Below, piece after piece: positions 54,561 through 63,942 of a stretch of 64,000 nucleotides of DNA (position 1 is the stretch's first letter; the number at the start of each line of letters is the position of its first letter). A model generated the notes under the pieces. It was given only the letters and a program-made list of their open reading frames with translations. It ran no database searches and was not told where the DNA came from. Source of the stretch: Roseobacter sp. (GTDB taxonomy: Bacteria; Pseudomonadota; Alphaproteobacteria; Rhodobacterales; Rhodobacteraceae); assembly GCA_024636495.1 (NCBI GenBank), contig JAGXGZ010000063.1, positions 1 through 64,000 of the forward strand, given 5' to 3'. The position numbers and the translations under genes are program-made.

Positions 54561-54611
54561 CTTCACGTCTCCAACTCTTCACTCGGCGCAGAATACCCAT
54601 CCAAAATAAAG

Positions 54612-55181
54612 CTAGGTGCGCCGCGATGCGACAGCTTGCATCGCCGTCCCCAATTCATCCACCAAGGTAGAGGCCATTGAGCGGAATACAAGGATCATGA
54701 AACTGTTAACACCCGTTCTTGTGATAGAAGCCATCATATGACCCAGTTGCGTGCGCACCGTATGTCCACGCTTGAAATGACCTGCGCGCAGATCCACGGG
54801 CACCATCCGCGCCAACACATCTGCGGACGCCGCGCCGCTTAGTGAAACGGCGCACCACCCATCGCTTTGATCGACCAAAGCAGCCGTTTCTTTCAACCTC
54901 TCCTCAGGTGCAGGCCCGATCAGCAAAGCCTGATTCAGGCCAAACCAGATGCACCGATCTCCATCCTTTCCCGTACTTCTGTTAGGTTTTGGAAATGCCA
55001 CGCCATGGGCTGCCTCCAGCGCGTTTGATACCGCAGCATCATCGCCAAATCCCATCACCGAGGTTACATGCCCCAGATCAAGCTCGGTAACCGTCGCCGC
55101 CCCGTGGGTCAGCGGCAGCATATCGCCGCAAGGTGTTCGTGCTTTCAATTCAGCCACGGGCACGCCCTCCCTCTTGGTCAA
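54612..55181 (-). CDS. soxG: Sarcosine oxidase gamma subunit
   Basis: Small subunit of heterotetrameric sarcosine oxidase, 189 residues. The fold resembles the T-protein-like domain and the characteristic IWFGLNQALLIGP and SDGWCAVSLSGAASADVLARMVPVDLR segments match SoxG. The 5' end overlaps the soxA 3' end by 32 bases, a tight coupling. It is the last gene of soxBDAG. Confidence 0.92.
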   Translation of the reverse strand: MTKREGVPVAELKARTPCGDMLPLTHGAATVTELDLGHVTSVMGFGDDAAVSNALEAAHGVAFPKPNRSTGKDGDRCIWFGLNQALLIGPAPEERLKETAALVDQSDGWCAVSLSGAASADVLARMVPVDLRAGHFKRGHTVRTQLGHMMASITRTGVNSFMILVFRSMASTLVDELGTAMQAVASRRT

Positions 55182-58083
55182 AGAACACAGGCGGGCATAT
55201 TTCCACCTCGACCTCCAATTCGCGCAAATGATCCACCACGCGCATGACTTCGCCGTAGCGATCGGGGCCGTTCTTGACGAACCCCAATCCTACATAACTG
55301 CCAATCTCGGGCGAAAAACAGACCGAGGTGACATAGCCTTGGTAATTCTCGCGCACCGCTTCTGCGTCCTTGGCAAATATATGTGCACCCGCACTCAGCA
55401 GCTTGACCGCACCGACCGGCTTCATCCCCACCAGCCGTTCGCGATCTGCGGCGACCAAACCGGTGCGTGCCGCCATCACCTTGCCGATGCAGTCCTTTTT
55501 GGCGCTGATCATATCCGCCATGCCGACATCAAACGCGGTCGTGCGCCCATGGATTTCCGCATGGGTGATAAAGCCCTTTTCGATGCGTAGCACATTCAGC
55601 GCCTCCATCCCGTAGGCTCCACCGCCCAGCCCTTCGGCCCGCGCGACCAACTCACGAAACAGACTGTCGCCATAGCGCGAGGGGATCGCGATTTCATAGG
55701 CATGCTCCCCCGAGAACGAGATGCGGAACAGCCGCCCCTTGACGCCCAGCACCGACACATCCCCGCAGGCCATAAAGGGCCAGCTGTCATTATCAATCGC
55801 CGCGTCCAACACCCCGTTCAGCAGCTCACGCGCCTTTGGCCCGGCAATGGCAAACTGCGCCCATTGCTCGGTGACAGAGGTCATCGCGACCTGCCATTCA
55901 GGATGCAAACATTGCGCGACAAATTCCAGATGCTTCATCACCGCGCCCGCCGCAGCCGTGGTGGTGGTCATTACAAAGTGTTGATCCCCCAGCCGTGCAC
56001 AAGTGCCGTCATCCATCACCGTCCCGTCTTCGCGCAGCATCAAACCGTAGCGCACGCGCCCGATTTTCAGCGTTGAGAACGTGTTGGTATAGACAAAATC
56101 CAACAGCTTTCCCGCATCCGGCCCCTGAATGTCGCTCTTGCCCAAAGTGGACACATCGCACACCCCAACGGCGCGGCGCACATACCCCACTTCGCGGTCG
56201 CACGACTGCCGCCAGGTCTTTTCCCCCGCCTTGGGGAAATAGCTGGGCCGGTACCACAGCCCCGCCTCGATCATCGGCGCGCCCGCCTCGACGCTGGCCC
56301 GATGCGAAGTGGTAAAGCGCTGCGGGGCAAAGCCCGCGCCCTGTGCGCCCGCCCCCATCGACGCAATACTGACGGGGCTATAGGGCGGCCTAAACGTCGT
56401 GGTCCCTGTCTCGGGGATGCCGCGCCCGGTGGCATCGGCCAGCACCGCTAGGGCCCCCACATTCGAATTCTTGCCCTGATCCGTGGCCATCCCTTGCGTA
56501 GTATAACGCTTCATATGCTCGACCGAGCGGAAGTTTTCGACCGCCGCCTGCTTGATGTCCTTCACGCTCACATCGTTCTGGAAATCCAGCCATGCCCGCC
56601 CCTTGCCCGCCACCGCCCAAAGCGGCTCCATCCGGTAGGGCGCGTCCTCGGCCTGCGGCAGCCCCACATCCGGCACCGCCTTGCCCAGCATGTCCAGCAC
56701 CTTACCTGCGACTGCGGCCCCTTCAGCCAAACAGCCATGGGTCGAAAACGTGCCATTGCAGGCCCCTGCCGCGACCATCCCCGGAATGGACCCTTCGCTT
56801 GGGACAAAGGCCTGAATATCGGGCCGCCACGTGGGACGCCCGTTCATATGGCAGGTCAAATGCACCGTCGGATTCCAGCCCCCCGACATTGCCAGACAAT
56901 CGGTCTGAATTTTCTCAGTGCCGCTGATGGTACGGATCGAAATGCTTTCCAGCTCTTTGCCGCCGCCCGTATTGAACACCTGCGCACCGCGGTAGATCGG
57001 GAAATCACCCGCGATCTTTACCTCGGCGCGGCTGTCGATATAGGCCGCGATCCGCACGCCTGCATCAGCCAAATCCTGTGCTGTGCGGTGGGCATCGTCA
57101 TTATTGCCAAAAATCGTCAGCGCTTTGCCGGGGCTCACCCCCCAGCGGTTCAAATAGGCGCGCACCGCCCCCGCCGTCATGATGCCGGGCCGGTCGTTGT
57201 TCTGGAACGCAATGGGCCGCTCAATCGCACCGGCGGCCAGAATGCTATGCTTTGCCACAATCCGCCAAAAGCACTCAAGAGGTGCGCCTTTGCCGCGCCC
57301 GCCATGATGGTGGTTGACCCGTTCCAACGCGCCAAACGTGCCCTGATCGTAGGCCCCCGTCACCGTGGTGCGCGACATCAGGCGAACATTGTCCATGCCC
57401 CCCAGTTCCGCCACCGCATCCGCCGCCCAGACATGCCCCGGCTTACCGTCGATCTGATAGGTCTCGGCATTCAGCCGCCCGCCCATTAGCGCGTCCTCAT
57501 CCGCCAAGATCACATCAGCACCCGCGCGCCCAGCCGTCAGCGCCGCCATCAGTCCCGCAGGCCCAGCGCCAATTACCAACACATCGCAAAACGCAAAGGC
57601 CCGCTCGTATGTGTCAGGGTTATGCGCCCCGCTCAGACCACCTAGGCCCGCCGCCCGCCGGATCACCGGCTCATAAAGCTTTTCCCAAAACTTGCGCGGC
57701 CACATGAAGGTCTTGTAGTAGAACCCGGCCCCAAGGAAGGGCGAGACCAGATTGTTCACCGCCATCACGTCAAAATCCAAAGACGGCCAGGCGTTCTGAC
57801 TGCGCACGCGCAACCCGTCATAGGTTTCTTGCATGGTGGCGCGGACATTGGGGTCCGACGCTGCCCCCGTGCCCACAGTGATCAGCGCATTGGGCTCCTC
57901 GCTGCCGGCGGTCAAAACCCCGCGTGGACGGTGGTATTTGAACGACCGCCCCATCAAGGTCACATCATTGGCCAACAAGGCCGAGGCGACGGTATCGCCC
58001 TCAAACCCCTCATAGCCGCGCCCGTCGAAATGAAACGTCACCGGTGCGGATCGGTCAATCAGCCCCTTGCCCTTGATCCTCAT
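55150..58083 (-). CDS. soxA: Sarcosine oxidase alpha subunit
   Basis: A 977-residue subunit that binds NAD and tetrahydrofolate; it passes formaldehyde to folate when sarcosine is demethylated to glycine. The N-terminal 2Fe-2S-like/SAF domain segment (FEGDTVASALLANDVTLMGRSFKYHRPRG) is followed by the dinucleotide fold (VLVIGAGPAGLMAALTAGRAGADVILADED), and the C-terminal third is a GcvT-like folate domain (GDVSVLGVKGRLFRISFSGEHAYEIAIPS). The start is fixed by homologues at MRIKGKGLID. It overlaps soxD by four bases. Confidence 0.94.
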   Translation of the reverse strand: MRIKGKGLIDRSAPVTFHFDGRGYEGFEGDTVASALLANDVTLMGRSFKYHRPRGVLTAGSEEPNALITVGTGAASDPNVRATMQETYDGLRVRSQNAWPSLDFDVMAVNNLVSPFLGAGFYYKTFMWPRKFWEKLYEPVIRRAAGLGGLSGAHNPDTYERAFAFCDVLVIGAGPAGLMAALTAGRAGADVILADEDALMGGRLNAETYQIDGKPGHVWAADAVAELGGMDNVRLMSRTTVTGAYDQGTFGALERVNHHHGGRGKGAPLECFWRIVAKHSILAAGAIERPIAFQNNDRPGIMTAGAVRAYLNRWGVSPGKALTIFGNNDDAHRTAQDLADAGVRIAAYIDSRAEVKIAGDFPIYRGAQVFNTGGGKELESISIRTISGTEKIQTDCLAMSGGWNPTVHLTCHMNGRPTWRPDIQAFVPSEGSIPGMVAAGACNGTFSTHGCLAEGAAVAGKVLDMLGKAVPDVGLPQAEDAPYRMEPLWAVAGKGRAWLDFQNDVSVKDIKQAAVENFRSVEHMKRYTTQGMATDQGKNSNVGALAVLADATGRGIPETGTTTFRPPYSPVSIASMGAGAQGAGFAPQRFTTSHRASVEAGAPMIEAGLWYRPSYFPKAGEKTWRQSCDREVGYVRRAVGVCDVSTLGKSDIQGPDAGKLLDFVYTNTFSTLKIGRVRYGLMLREDGTVMDDGTCARLGDQHFVMTTTTAAAGAVMKHLEFVAQCLHPEWQVAMTSVTEQWAQFAIAGPKARELLNGVLDAAIDNDSWPFMACGDVSVLGVKGRLFRISFSGEHAYEIAIPSRYGDSLFRELVARAEGLGGGAYGMEALNVLRIEKGFITHAEIHGRTTAFDVGMADMISAKKDCIGKVMAARTGLVAADRERLVGMKPVGAVKLLSAGAHIFAKDAEAVRENYQGYVTSVCFSPEIGSYVGLGFVKNGPDRYGEVMRVVDHLRELEVEVEICPPVFFDQEGGRARG

Positions 58084-58352
58084 GCCTTGCCCCCTTTGAC
58101 ATCCGCCGCCAAAGCCACCCGCGACACCGCATGGGTCACCGTGTTGCGCGTCACCACCAGCCACGCGCCGCACCCCGCTTCATGCTGCCACAAATCCCGC
58201 GTCTCGCCCGCCGGATTATCGCGCAAATGCAAATAGCTGTCCCAGGCATCGGCCCCAGCATCCTCCGCAGGACGCGCAAGCATGACCGCATCCCCCTGAT
58301 AATAAAACTCACGCCGGTCCCGGCTTCCACAAATCGGACACTCAAGTCTCAT
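58080..58352 (-). CDS. soxD: Sarcosine oxidase delta subunit
   Basis: A 90-residue zinc-binding subunit. The N-terminal CPICGSRDRREFYYQGDAV and the later WQHEAGCGAWLVVTRNTVTHAV give the two-Cys plus His/Cys zinc pattern. It links the alpha and beta subunits and is placed between soxB and soxA in the usual order. Confidence 0.93.
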   Translation of the reverse strand: MRLECPICGSRDRREFYYQGDAVMLARPAEDAGADAWDSYLHLRDNPAGETRDLWQHEAGCGAWLVVTRNTVTHAVSRVALAADVKGGKA

Positions 58353-58428
58353 ACCAGCCCCCTATGAAAAGGCCCCAGCCCCTTCACCCTTTTAAAAATA
58401 CTCAACTCCACGCCCACAACCCTCACCA

Positions 58429-59682
58429 TCAATGCAGATTATGCTGCGAACCCGTGCCCTCTTCGTCCATCAAGCCAACCGCGGTGCGGAACCGGTCCAA
58501 CCGGAACTTCGCGGCGGGCGCATGATGGTTTCCTGTCGCCATCAGATGTGCAAAGCTAAAGCCGGATCCCGGCACCGCCTTGAACCCGCCGTAACACCAG
58601 CCGCAATCAATGAACAAACCCTTGGTATCCGTCTTGTCGATGATGGGCGATCCGTCGGGCGTCATATCCATGATCCCGCCCCAACTGCGCAGCACTTTAG
58701 CCTTGCCGATCATCGGCATCAGGGTCATGCCCGCCTCCATCACATGCTCGGCCATGGGCAGGTTTCCACGGCTGGCATAAGAGGCGTAAAAATCCAGATC
58801 TCCGCCAAAGACCAACCCGCCCTTGTCGGATTGCGAGATATAGAAATGCCCCATGCCAAAGCTGACCACGTGATCAATGCACGGTTTTAGCCCTTCGGTG
58901 ACAAAGGCCTGCAAGACGTGGCTTTCAATCGGCAAACGCATGCCCGCCATCGCCGCCACTTGGCCCGACCGCCCCGCAACAACGATCCCCACCTTCTTTG
59001 CCCTTATCGCGCCGCGCGTAGTTTGCACGCCGCGCACCTGACCGTTCTCGACATCAATGCCGGTCACTTCGCATTGCTGGATCAGATCAACACCCCGATC
59101 CGACGCGCCGCGCGCATAGCCCCACGCGACGGCATCATGGCGCGCCGTGCCGCCGCGCGGATGCAGCAGACCCCCGTAAATAGGAAAGCGCACATTGTCG
59201 AAATCGAGATAGGGTAGATGTTTGCGCACGCCGATCCGGTCCAGCAACACCGCATCATCGCCTTGATTGATCATACTGTTGCCGCGCCGCACAAAAGCAT
59301 CGCGCTGCCCGTCGGAATGAAACAGGTTAATCAAACCGCGCTGCGAATGCATAACGTTGTAGTTAAGGTCCTCCTCCAGACCCTCCCAAAGCTTTAACGA
59401 ATGGGAATAGAACTCCGAATTACCCTGAAGGAAATAATTGGCCCGCACGATCGTGGTGTTGCGCCCGACGTTGCCCCCCCCGAGATAGCCTTTCTCAAGC
59501 ACGGCAACATTGGTCAGCCCGTGTTCCTTGGCCAAGTAATAAGCGGTGCTAAGCCCATGCCCGCCACCGCCAATAATGATCGCATCATATTCAGCTTTGG
59601 GTTCTGCGTCGCGCCAATGGGGTGCCCACCCCTTGTTGCCGGTCAAACCCTCGCGCAGCACGCGCCATCCTGAAAACCGCAT
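58429..59682 (-). CDS. soxB: Sarcosine oxidase beta subunit
   Basis: The catalytic flavoprotein (covalent FMN and FAD) oxidising the sarcosine methyl group. A 417-residue FAD-dependent DAO-fold protein with the GGGGHGLSTAYYLAKEHG dinucleotide motif, a NTTIVRANY segment with the flavin site and an INVEN-like substrate region, ending with GWCYGGFKAVPGSGFSFAHL. First gene of soxBDAG; GGGAG lies upstream of the start. Confidence 0.94.
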   Translation of the reverse strand: MRFSGWRVLREGLTGNKGWAPHWRDAEPKAEYDAIIIGGGGHGLSTAYYLAKEHGLTNVAVLEKGYLGGGNVGRNTTIVRANYFLQGNSEFYSHSLKLWEGLEEDLNYNVMHSQRGLINLFHSDGQRDAFVRRGNSMINQGDDAVLLDRIGVRKHLPYLDFDNVRFPIYGGLLHPRGGTARHDAVAWGYARGASDRGVDLIQQCEVTGIDVENGQVRGVQTTRGAIRAKKVGIVVAGRSGQVAAMAGMRLPIESHVLQAFVTEGLKPCIDHVVSFGMGHFYISQSDKGGLVFGGDLDFYASYASRGNLPMAEHVMEAGMTLMPMIGKAKVLRSWGGIMDMTPDGSPIIDKTDTKGLFIDCGWCYGGFKAVPGSGFSFAHLMATGNHHAPAAKFRLDRFRTAVGLMDEEGTGSQHNLH

Positions 59683-59772
59683 GTCATTCTCCCAACCAAA
59701 GGTCTTGAGGGTTACTCAATCAACTCAAGGCGCAAGGTGCAATGGCTGGGCGGGCAATGGGCCGCATTTTGC

Positions 59773-59796
59773 GTCGCGGACGGGTCCGTCCGCGAC
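59773..59796. repeat. Perfect 10-bp palindrome between gdhA and soxB
   Basis: GTCGCGGACG and its exact complement with a GGTC loop. It lies 21 bases past the gdhA stop and about 90 bases before soxB, so it could end the gdhA transcript or protect its 3' end. It lacks a clear T run. Confidence 0.6.
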
Positions 59797-59817
59797 AGTG
59801 TTATAGGCAATTTAGCG

Positions 59818-61248
59818 CTACAGGCCCTTTGCGCGGTAGCTTGCTGCAACTTTGCCGATACTCACCAGATAGGCCGCCGTGCGCAGATCCAAGACGTCGT
59901 CGCGGCTATGCCAGACATCAGCCATAGAGCGGTAGGCATCAACCATCGTGTCATAAAGACCGGACCGGACCAGTTCCAACTCATCCGCCCCGCGCAAGTA
60001 CTTGTCTTTGAAGTTCGGGCTCAGCTGCCAGCCAACCCCGCTATCCGAGCTGAGCCGCTCAAGTTCGTCTACCAGCAGCTGGTGGCGGCTTTCCTCGTTG
60101 CGGCGCTGCATCCGGCCAAAGCGGATGTGGCTAAGGTTCTTGACCCATTCGAAGTAAGACACGGTCACACCGCCGGCGTTGGCATACATGTCAGGGATGA
60201 TCACCACACCCTTGTCACGCAGAATTTCATCAGCACCCGCCGTCACTGGGCCATTCGCGGCCTCGACGATCAGGGGCGCTTGAATACGTTCGGCGTTTTC
60301 AAGGTTAATCACACCCTCCAAAGCCGCAGGGATCAGGATGTCACAGGCCCCTTCAAGCAAGGATGCGCCGTCTTCAACCATCTTGGCGTCTGGAAAACCC
60401 TTGATCGTGTCATGTTTGGCAATCCACTGATGGACCGCTTCGACGTCAAGACCATTCTCGTTATGCAGCGCGCCGTCGCGTTCAATGATCGCGGTGATCA
60501 GACAGCCGTCTTCCTCGCTCAGGAACTTGGCTGCATGATAGCCCACATTGCCCAAGCCCTGCATGATCACGCGCTTGCCCTTTAGCTTGCCCTCAAGTCT
60601 GGCCTTCTGAAGCCCTTTGGCGTCTTTGAAAAACGCATGCAGCGCAAATTGCACCCCGCGCCCGGTCGCTTCTGTACGGCCATGGATGCCGCCCGCGTTG
60701 ATCGGCTTGCCCGTCACGCAGGCCACACCGTTGATATCGGTGGTGTTCATCCGCTTGTACTGATCCGCAATCCACGCCATCTCGCGCTCGCCGGTACCCA
60801 TATCAGGGGCAGGCACATTTTGCGCAGGATTGATCATGTCGCGTTTGATCAGTTCATAGGCAAAACGGCGGGTGATCAACTCAAGCTCGTGATCATCATA
60901 TTCACGTGGGTCAATGCAAAGGCCCCCCTTGGAACCCCCGAAAGGCGCCTCAACCAAAGCGCATTTATAGGTCATCAACGCCGCCAGCGCCTCCACCTCG
61001 TCTTGGTTGACGCCAAGACTGTAGCGGATCCCCCCCTTCACAGGCTCCATATGCTCGGAGTGTACCGATCGGTACCCGGTGAATGTCTGGATACCGCCGC
61101 GCAGACGGACCCCAAAACGCACCGTATAAGTGGCGTTGCAGACACGGATTTTTTCTTCCAGACCGGGCGACAGGTCCATCAAGGCGACGGCCCGGTTAAA
61201 CATGATGTCAACGCTATCGCGAAAGCTGGGTTCGGTTGCGGAAGTCAT
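59818..61248 (-). CDS. gdhA: Glu/Leu/Phe/Val dehydrogenase
   Basis: Oxidises glutamate to 2-oxoglutarate (or related amino acids) with NAD(P). The 476 residues hold the substrate domain with GGIRYSLGV, the catalytic Lys in the APFGGSKGG segment, and the NAD fold GLGNVGYHAAKFL. It has a long N-terminal extension relative to short NADP-GDH, similar to other roseobacters. AGGAG lies 7 bases before MTSATEP. The coenzyme preference is not certain. Confidence 0.93.
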   Translation of the reverse strand: MTSATEPSFRDSVDIMFNRAVALMDLSPGLEEKIRVCNATYTVRFGVRLRGGIQTFTGYRSVHSEHMEPVKGGIRYSLGVNQDEVEALAALMTYKCALVEAPFGGSKGGLCIDPREYDDHELELITRRFAYELIKRDMINPAQNVPAPDMGTGEREMAWIADQYKRMNTTDINGVACVTGKPINAGGIHGRTEATGRGVQFALHAFFKDAKGLQKARLEGKLKGKRVIMQGLGNVGYHAAKFLSEEDGCLITAIIERDGALHNENGLDVEAVHQWIAKHDTIKGFPDAKMVEDGASLLEGACDILIPAALEGVINLENAERIQAPLIVEAANGPVTAGADEILRDKGVVIIPDMYANAGGVTVSYFEWVKNLSHIRFGRMQRRNEESRHQLLVDELERLSSDSGVGWQLSPNFKDKYLRGADELELVRSGLYDTMVDAYRSMADVWHSRDDVLDLRTAAYLVSIGKVAASYRAKGL

Positions 61249-61600
61249 TTCATAGCTCCTGTTTGGCAAATTTACCTGTCGAAAATTCAGGTGATCGCGC
61301 CGCCATGTTGACCATGACAACAAGAGTTTTAGAACCCGTAAACATCAATATCTGCGTACTTTTTAGGCAGAATGGAAACTTTTTTTGACGTTGATCACCA
61401 TATTAAAATTCTCTCACCTTCGTTTCCTCATTCAAAACAATCAGGCGAAAACAAATCCTCTGGACACGAGATTTGGCAATTTTTCACGCATTTCAATGGT
61501 TTCCGCCCTATTCCGGCCATTTTCTTGGCGCATAAGTTGAGAAATCCGCAAACCAACGCGTGTCGAATGACCGTGCCGGGATGCAACGAGGGGAAAATCA
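61249..61600. other. Intergenic region between gdhA and Tad genes
   Basis: About 350 bases, AT-rich, divergent between two units, so it must carry at least two promoters. A GAGGGGA ribosome site lies before 61601. No clear operator or small RNA is visible. Confidence 0.5.
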
Positions 61601-62793
61601 ATGTCGCCTGTGACGCAGACGAAAAACAAACTGACTGATGTACTTGCCGCAAAAGCGGCGCGCTTTGCCCGTGCAGAAGACGGTATCATGACCATCTGGG
61701 TCTTGGTCATGATCATGCTGATGGTGATGGTCGGGGGGATCCAACTGGATTTCATGCGCCATCAGATGGAGCGGTCTCGTTTACAGGCCGTTTCTGACCG
61801 TGCGGTTCTGGCCGCCGCCGATCTGGATCAGACACTTGCTCCCAAAGCAGTTGTCGCAGATTATTTTGCCAAGTCCGGCATGTCGTCCTTTCTGTCAAAC
61901 GTAACGGTTGCCGAGGGATTGAACTTTCGCACGGTGACGGTTGACGCATCCAAAGAAATGGAAACACCGTATCTACGCAAATTTGGCATAGAATCCCTGA
62001 CAGTTCCGGCGCGCAGCGTTGCGGAAGAACGCGTCGCAAACGTTGAGATTTCGCTGGTTCTGGATATTTCGGGATCGACCGTCAGGCCCAGCATTATCAG
62101 TGGAACTATGATGGGCGAAACAATGACCGTACTGAAACTGTTTGCCCGCGCTACAGCTACGAGCGGATCAGACCGTTTTCCCAAAGTCGCACTGTCCTGA
62201 AAAAGCAGATCGAAGATCTGAAACCACGTGCCGGGACGTCGATCTTTCTGGGGATGAAATGGGGTGTTGCGATGCTCGATCCGTCATTCCGCTCTATCAA
62301 TACGTCCTTGGTATCGGCCAACGAAGTTTCCAGCAAGTTCCAGGGACGGCCCGTAAATTACGATGATCCAGAGACGCTCAAGACTGTTATCTTGATGACC
62401 GACGGTGAAAACGCCGCCTCAAACAGGATCTCAAGCTATTACTACGATAGCCCCAGCGAGATTGTGCATTGGGATAACTACAACTTGAACTGGTACCTGC
62501 GTAATTATGTCAGCTCTTGGAACCGCTCCAACTTTTACTGGCAAAAATACGACCGCACGCTGGGAAACAACTTGCTCAAGAATATTTGCACGGCGGCCAA
62601 GCAAAAGCACATCGTGATCTGGACGATCGGTTTCGAAGTGGAAGACAACCCCTATGACAACAACGACGGGGCCGACGTGATGAGAAACTGTGCCTCTTCC
62701 CCAAGCCATTTCTTCGATGTGGACGGTGTCCAGCTTTCAGAAGCGTTTCGGGCGATTGCACGTCAAATTAACCAGCTAAGGCTGCTCCAATGA
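61601..62793 (+). pseudogene. TadG-like pilus assembly protein, broken by internal deletion and frame change
   Basis: The 5' part (61601 to about 62080) encodes a Tad domain: membrane helix (about residues 30-50), the MERSRLQAVSDRAVLAAAD segment and the start of a von Willebrand A domain, VEISLVLDISGS. The frame then runs into a stop at 62200. In another frame, from about 62085, WNYDGRNNDRTETVCPR leads into FSQSRTVLKKQIEDLKPRAGTSIFLGMKWG, ILMTDGEN and a C-terminus ending at 62793. The two parts read as one vWA protein with about 150 residues missing at the join. Either a real deletion or an assembly error. Confidence 0.7.
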
Positions 62794-63329
62794 AAAACAG
62801 TTTGAAAAATATGCTTCGACGGTTTCGCAAAAGCGAAGATGGATCAGTGTTTGTGATCGAATTCGTCATTCTCTTTCCGTTGATTTTCGGCATCTTTTTG
62901 TCCTCGATTGAAATGAGCCTGTATTCTGCACGGCAAATGCATCTCAACCGCGGCCTTGAAGACGCGGTGCGCTATATCCGGCTGAACACCCGGTCTGGCA
63001 TGACCCATGATCAAATCAAAGATATGGTCTGTGAGGGGGCGGGAAATATCGGCGACTGTGCTACCACACTGCGGCTTGAGATGGTCAGCGTTGATCCACG
63101 GAATTTCACGAAACTTCCGACCGACGTCGACTGTATTGACGCCTCGGCTCCGGTCAAACCCGAACGCGGGTTCACCTTGGGCAAGCAGCACGATCTGATG
63201 TTACTGCGCGCATGTCTGAAATTTGAACCTGTAATCCCCACATCCAGCATGGGGTTCAAACTGGTCACTGACGGTTCGGGGCAATCAGCCATGTATGCCA
63301 TTTCGGCCTTCGTACAGGAGCCAGGCTAA
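62790..63329 (+). CDS. TadE-like pilus assembly protein 1
   Basis: A 179-residue prepilin-like protein with a basic N-terminus, one membrane helix (about residues 20-45, VFVIEFVILFPLIFGIF) and a periplasmic C-terminus with Cys pairs. The Glu in the helix is as in TadE/F pseudopilins, although its spacing from Gly is one residue longer than the common +5. Its start overlaps the stop of the broken TadG-like gene by four bases and it overlaps the next gene by one. Likely part of a Tad tight-adherence pilus system. Confidence 0.82.
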   Translation: MKNSLKNMLRRFRKSEDGSVFVIEFVILFPLIFGIFLSSIEMSLYSARQMHLNRGLEDAVRYIRLNTRSGMTHDQIKDMVCEGAGNIGDCATTLRLEMVSVDPRNFTKLPTDVDCIDASAPVKPERGFTLGKQHDLMLLRACLKFEPVIPTSSMGFKLVTDGSGQSAMYAISAFVQEPG

Positions 63330-63886
63330 TGTTTAAACGTATCGTCAAATGCCTTGGATTGCACAGTTTCGCCCACAAAGAAGAGGGCAGCGTCTCAATC
63401 GAAGCCCTTATCATGATGCCCGTGGTGTTCTGGGTCTATGCGGCGATGTTCACGATATTCCAGACCTATCAGGAATATACGGTGAACCAGCAAGCAGCCT
63501 ATACCATCGGCGACATGATTTCGCGCGAGACGTTGCCGCTCGACGGTGACTATCTGGACGGTGTTCAGGAATTACTGGACTACATGACCAATTCAAAAAC
63601 TCAATCGACAGTTCGGGTGTCGTCCCTGCAGTACAACGCAGCCGCAAAGCGTTTCTACCTGCACTGGTCACGTGCCAGAGGATCCGCGCAGCCCGTGACC
63701 GACGCTGACGTTTCAGCTTGGACCGACCGGCTGCCGATCATGCCGGACGGGGAATATATCGTCGTGACCGAAACCTGGACGCAGTATACGCCACCGTTTA
63801 ACATTGGGCTGGGCCAACCGGACATAAAGAACTTTATCTTCACCCGTGCCCGCTATGCGCCGCGTGTTCTGTATACAGGCAGCTAA
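63329..63886 (+). CDS. TadE-like pilus assembly protein 2
   Basis: A 185-residue prepilin-like protein. N-terminal EEGSVSIEALIMMPVVFWVYAAMFTIFQTY shows a Gly with Glu at +5, the class seen in Tad/Flp pseudopilins cut by the TadV peptidase. The C-terminal part is periplasmic, with TETWTQYTPPFNIGLGQPDIKNF. A TAATG overlap joins it to the preceding gene. Followed by a strong terminator. Confidence 0.82.
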   Translation: MFKRIVKCLGLHSFAHKEEGSVSIEALIMMPVVFWVYAAMFTIFQTYQEYTVNQQAAYTIGDMISRETLPLDGDYLDGVQELLDYMTNSKTQSTVRVSSLQYNAAAKRFYLHWSRARGSAQPVTDADVSAWTDRLPIMPDGEYIVVTETWTQYTPPFNIGLGQPDIKNFIFTRARYAPRVLYTGS

Positions 63887-63916
63887 ACGAGACACAGCCA
63901 TTCAGACATGAAAACG

Positions 63917-63942
63917 CCCCGGCACCGCGCGCCGGGGTTTTT
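63917..63942. terminator. Bidirectional terminator
   Basis: CCCCGGC/GCCGGGG stem with a 7-nt loop; a T run follows on the plus strand and A residues precede it, so it can also serve the minus-strand gene that ends just to the right. Confidence 0.85.

Noticed and set aside
58369-58428. Fifth copy of the extragenic palindrome
   Set aside because: Only loosely similar (CCAGCCCCCTAT and AAAATACTCAACTCC); too degenerate to call.
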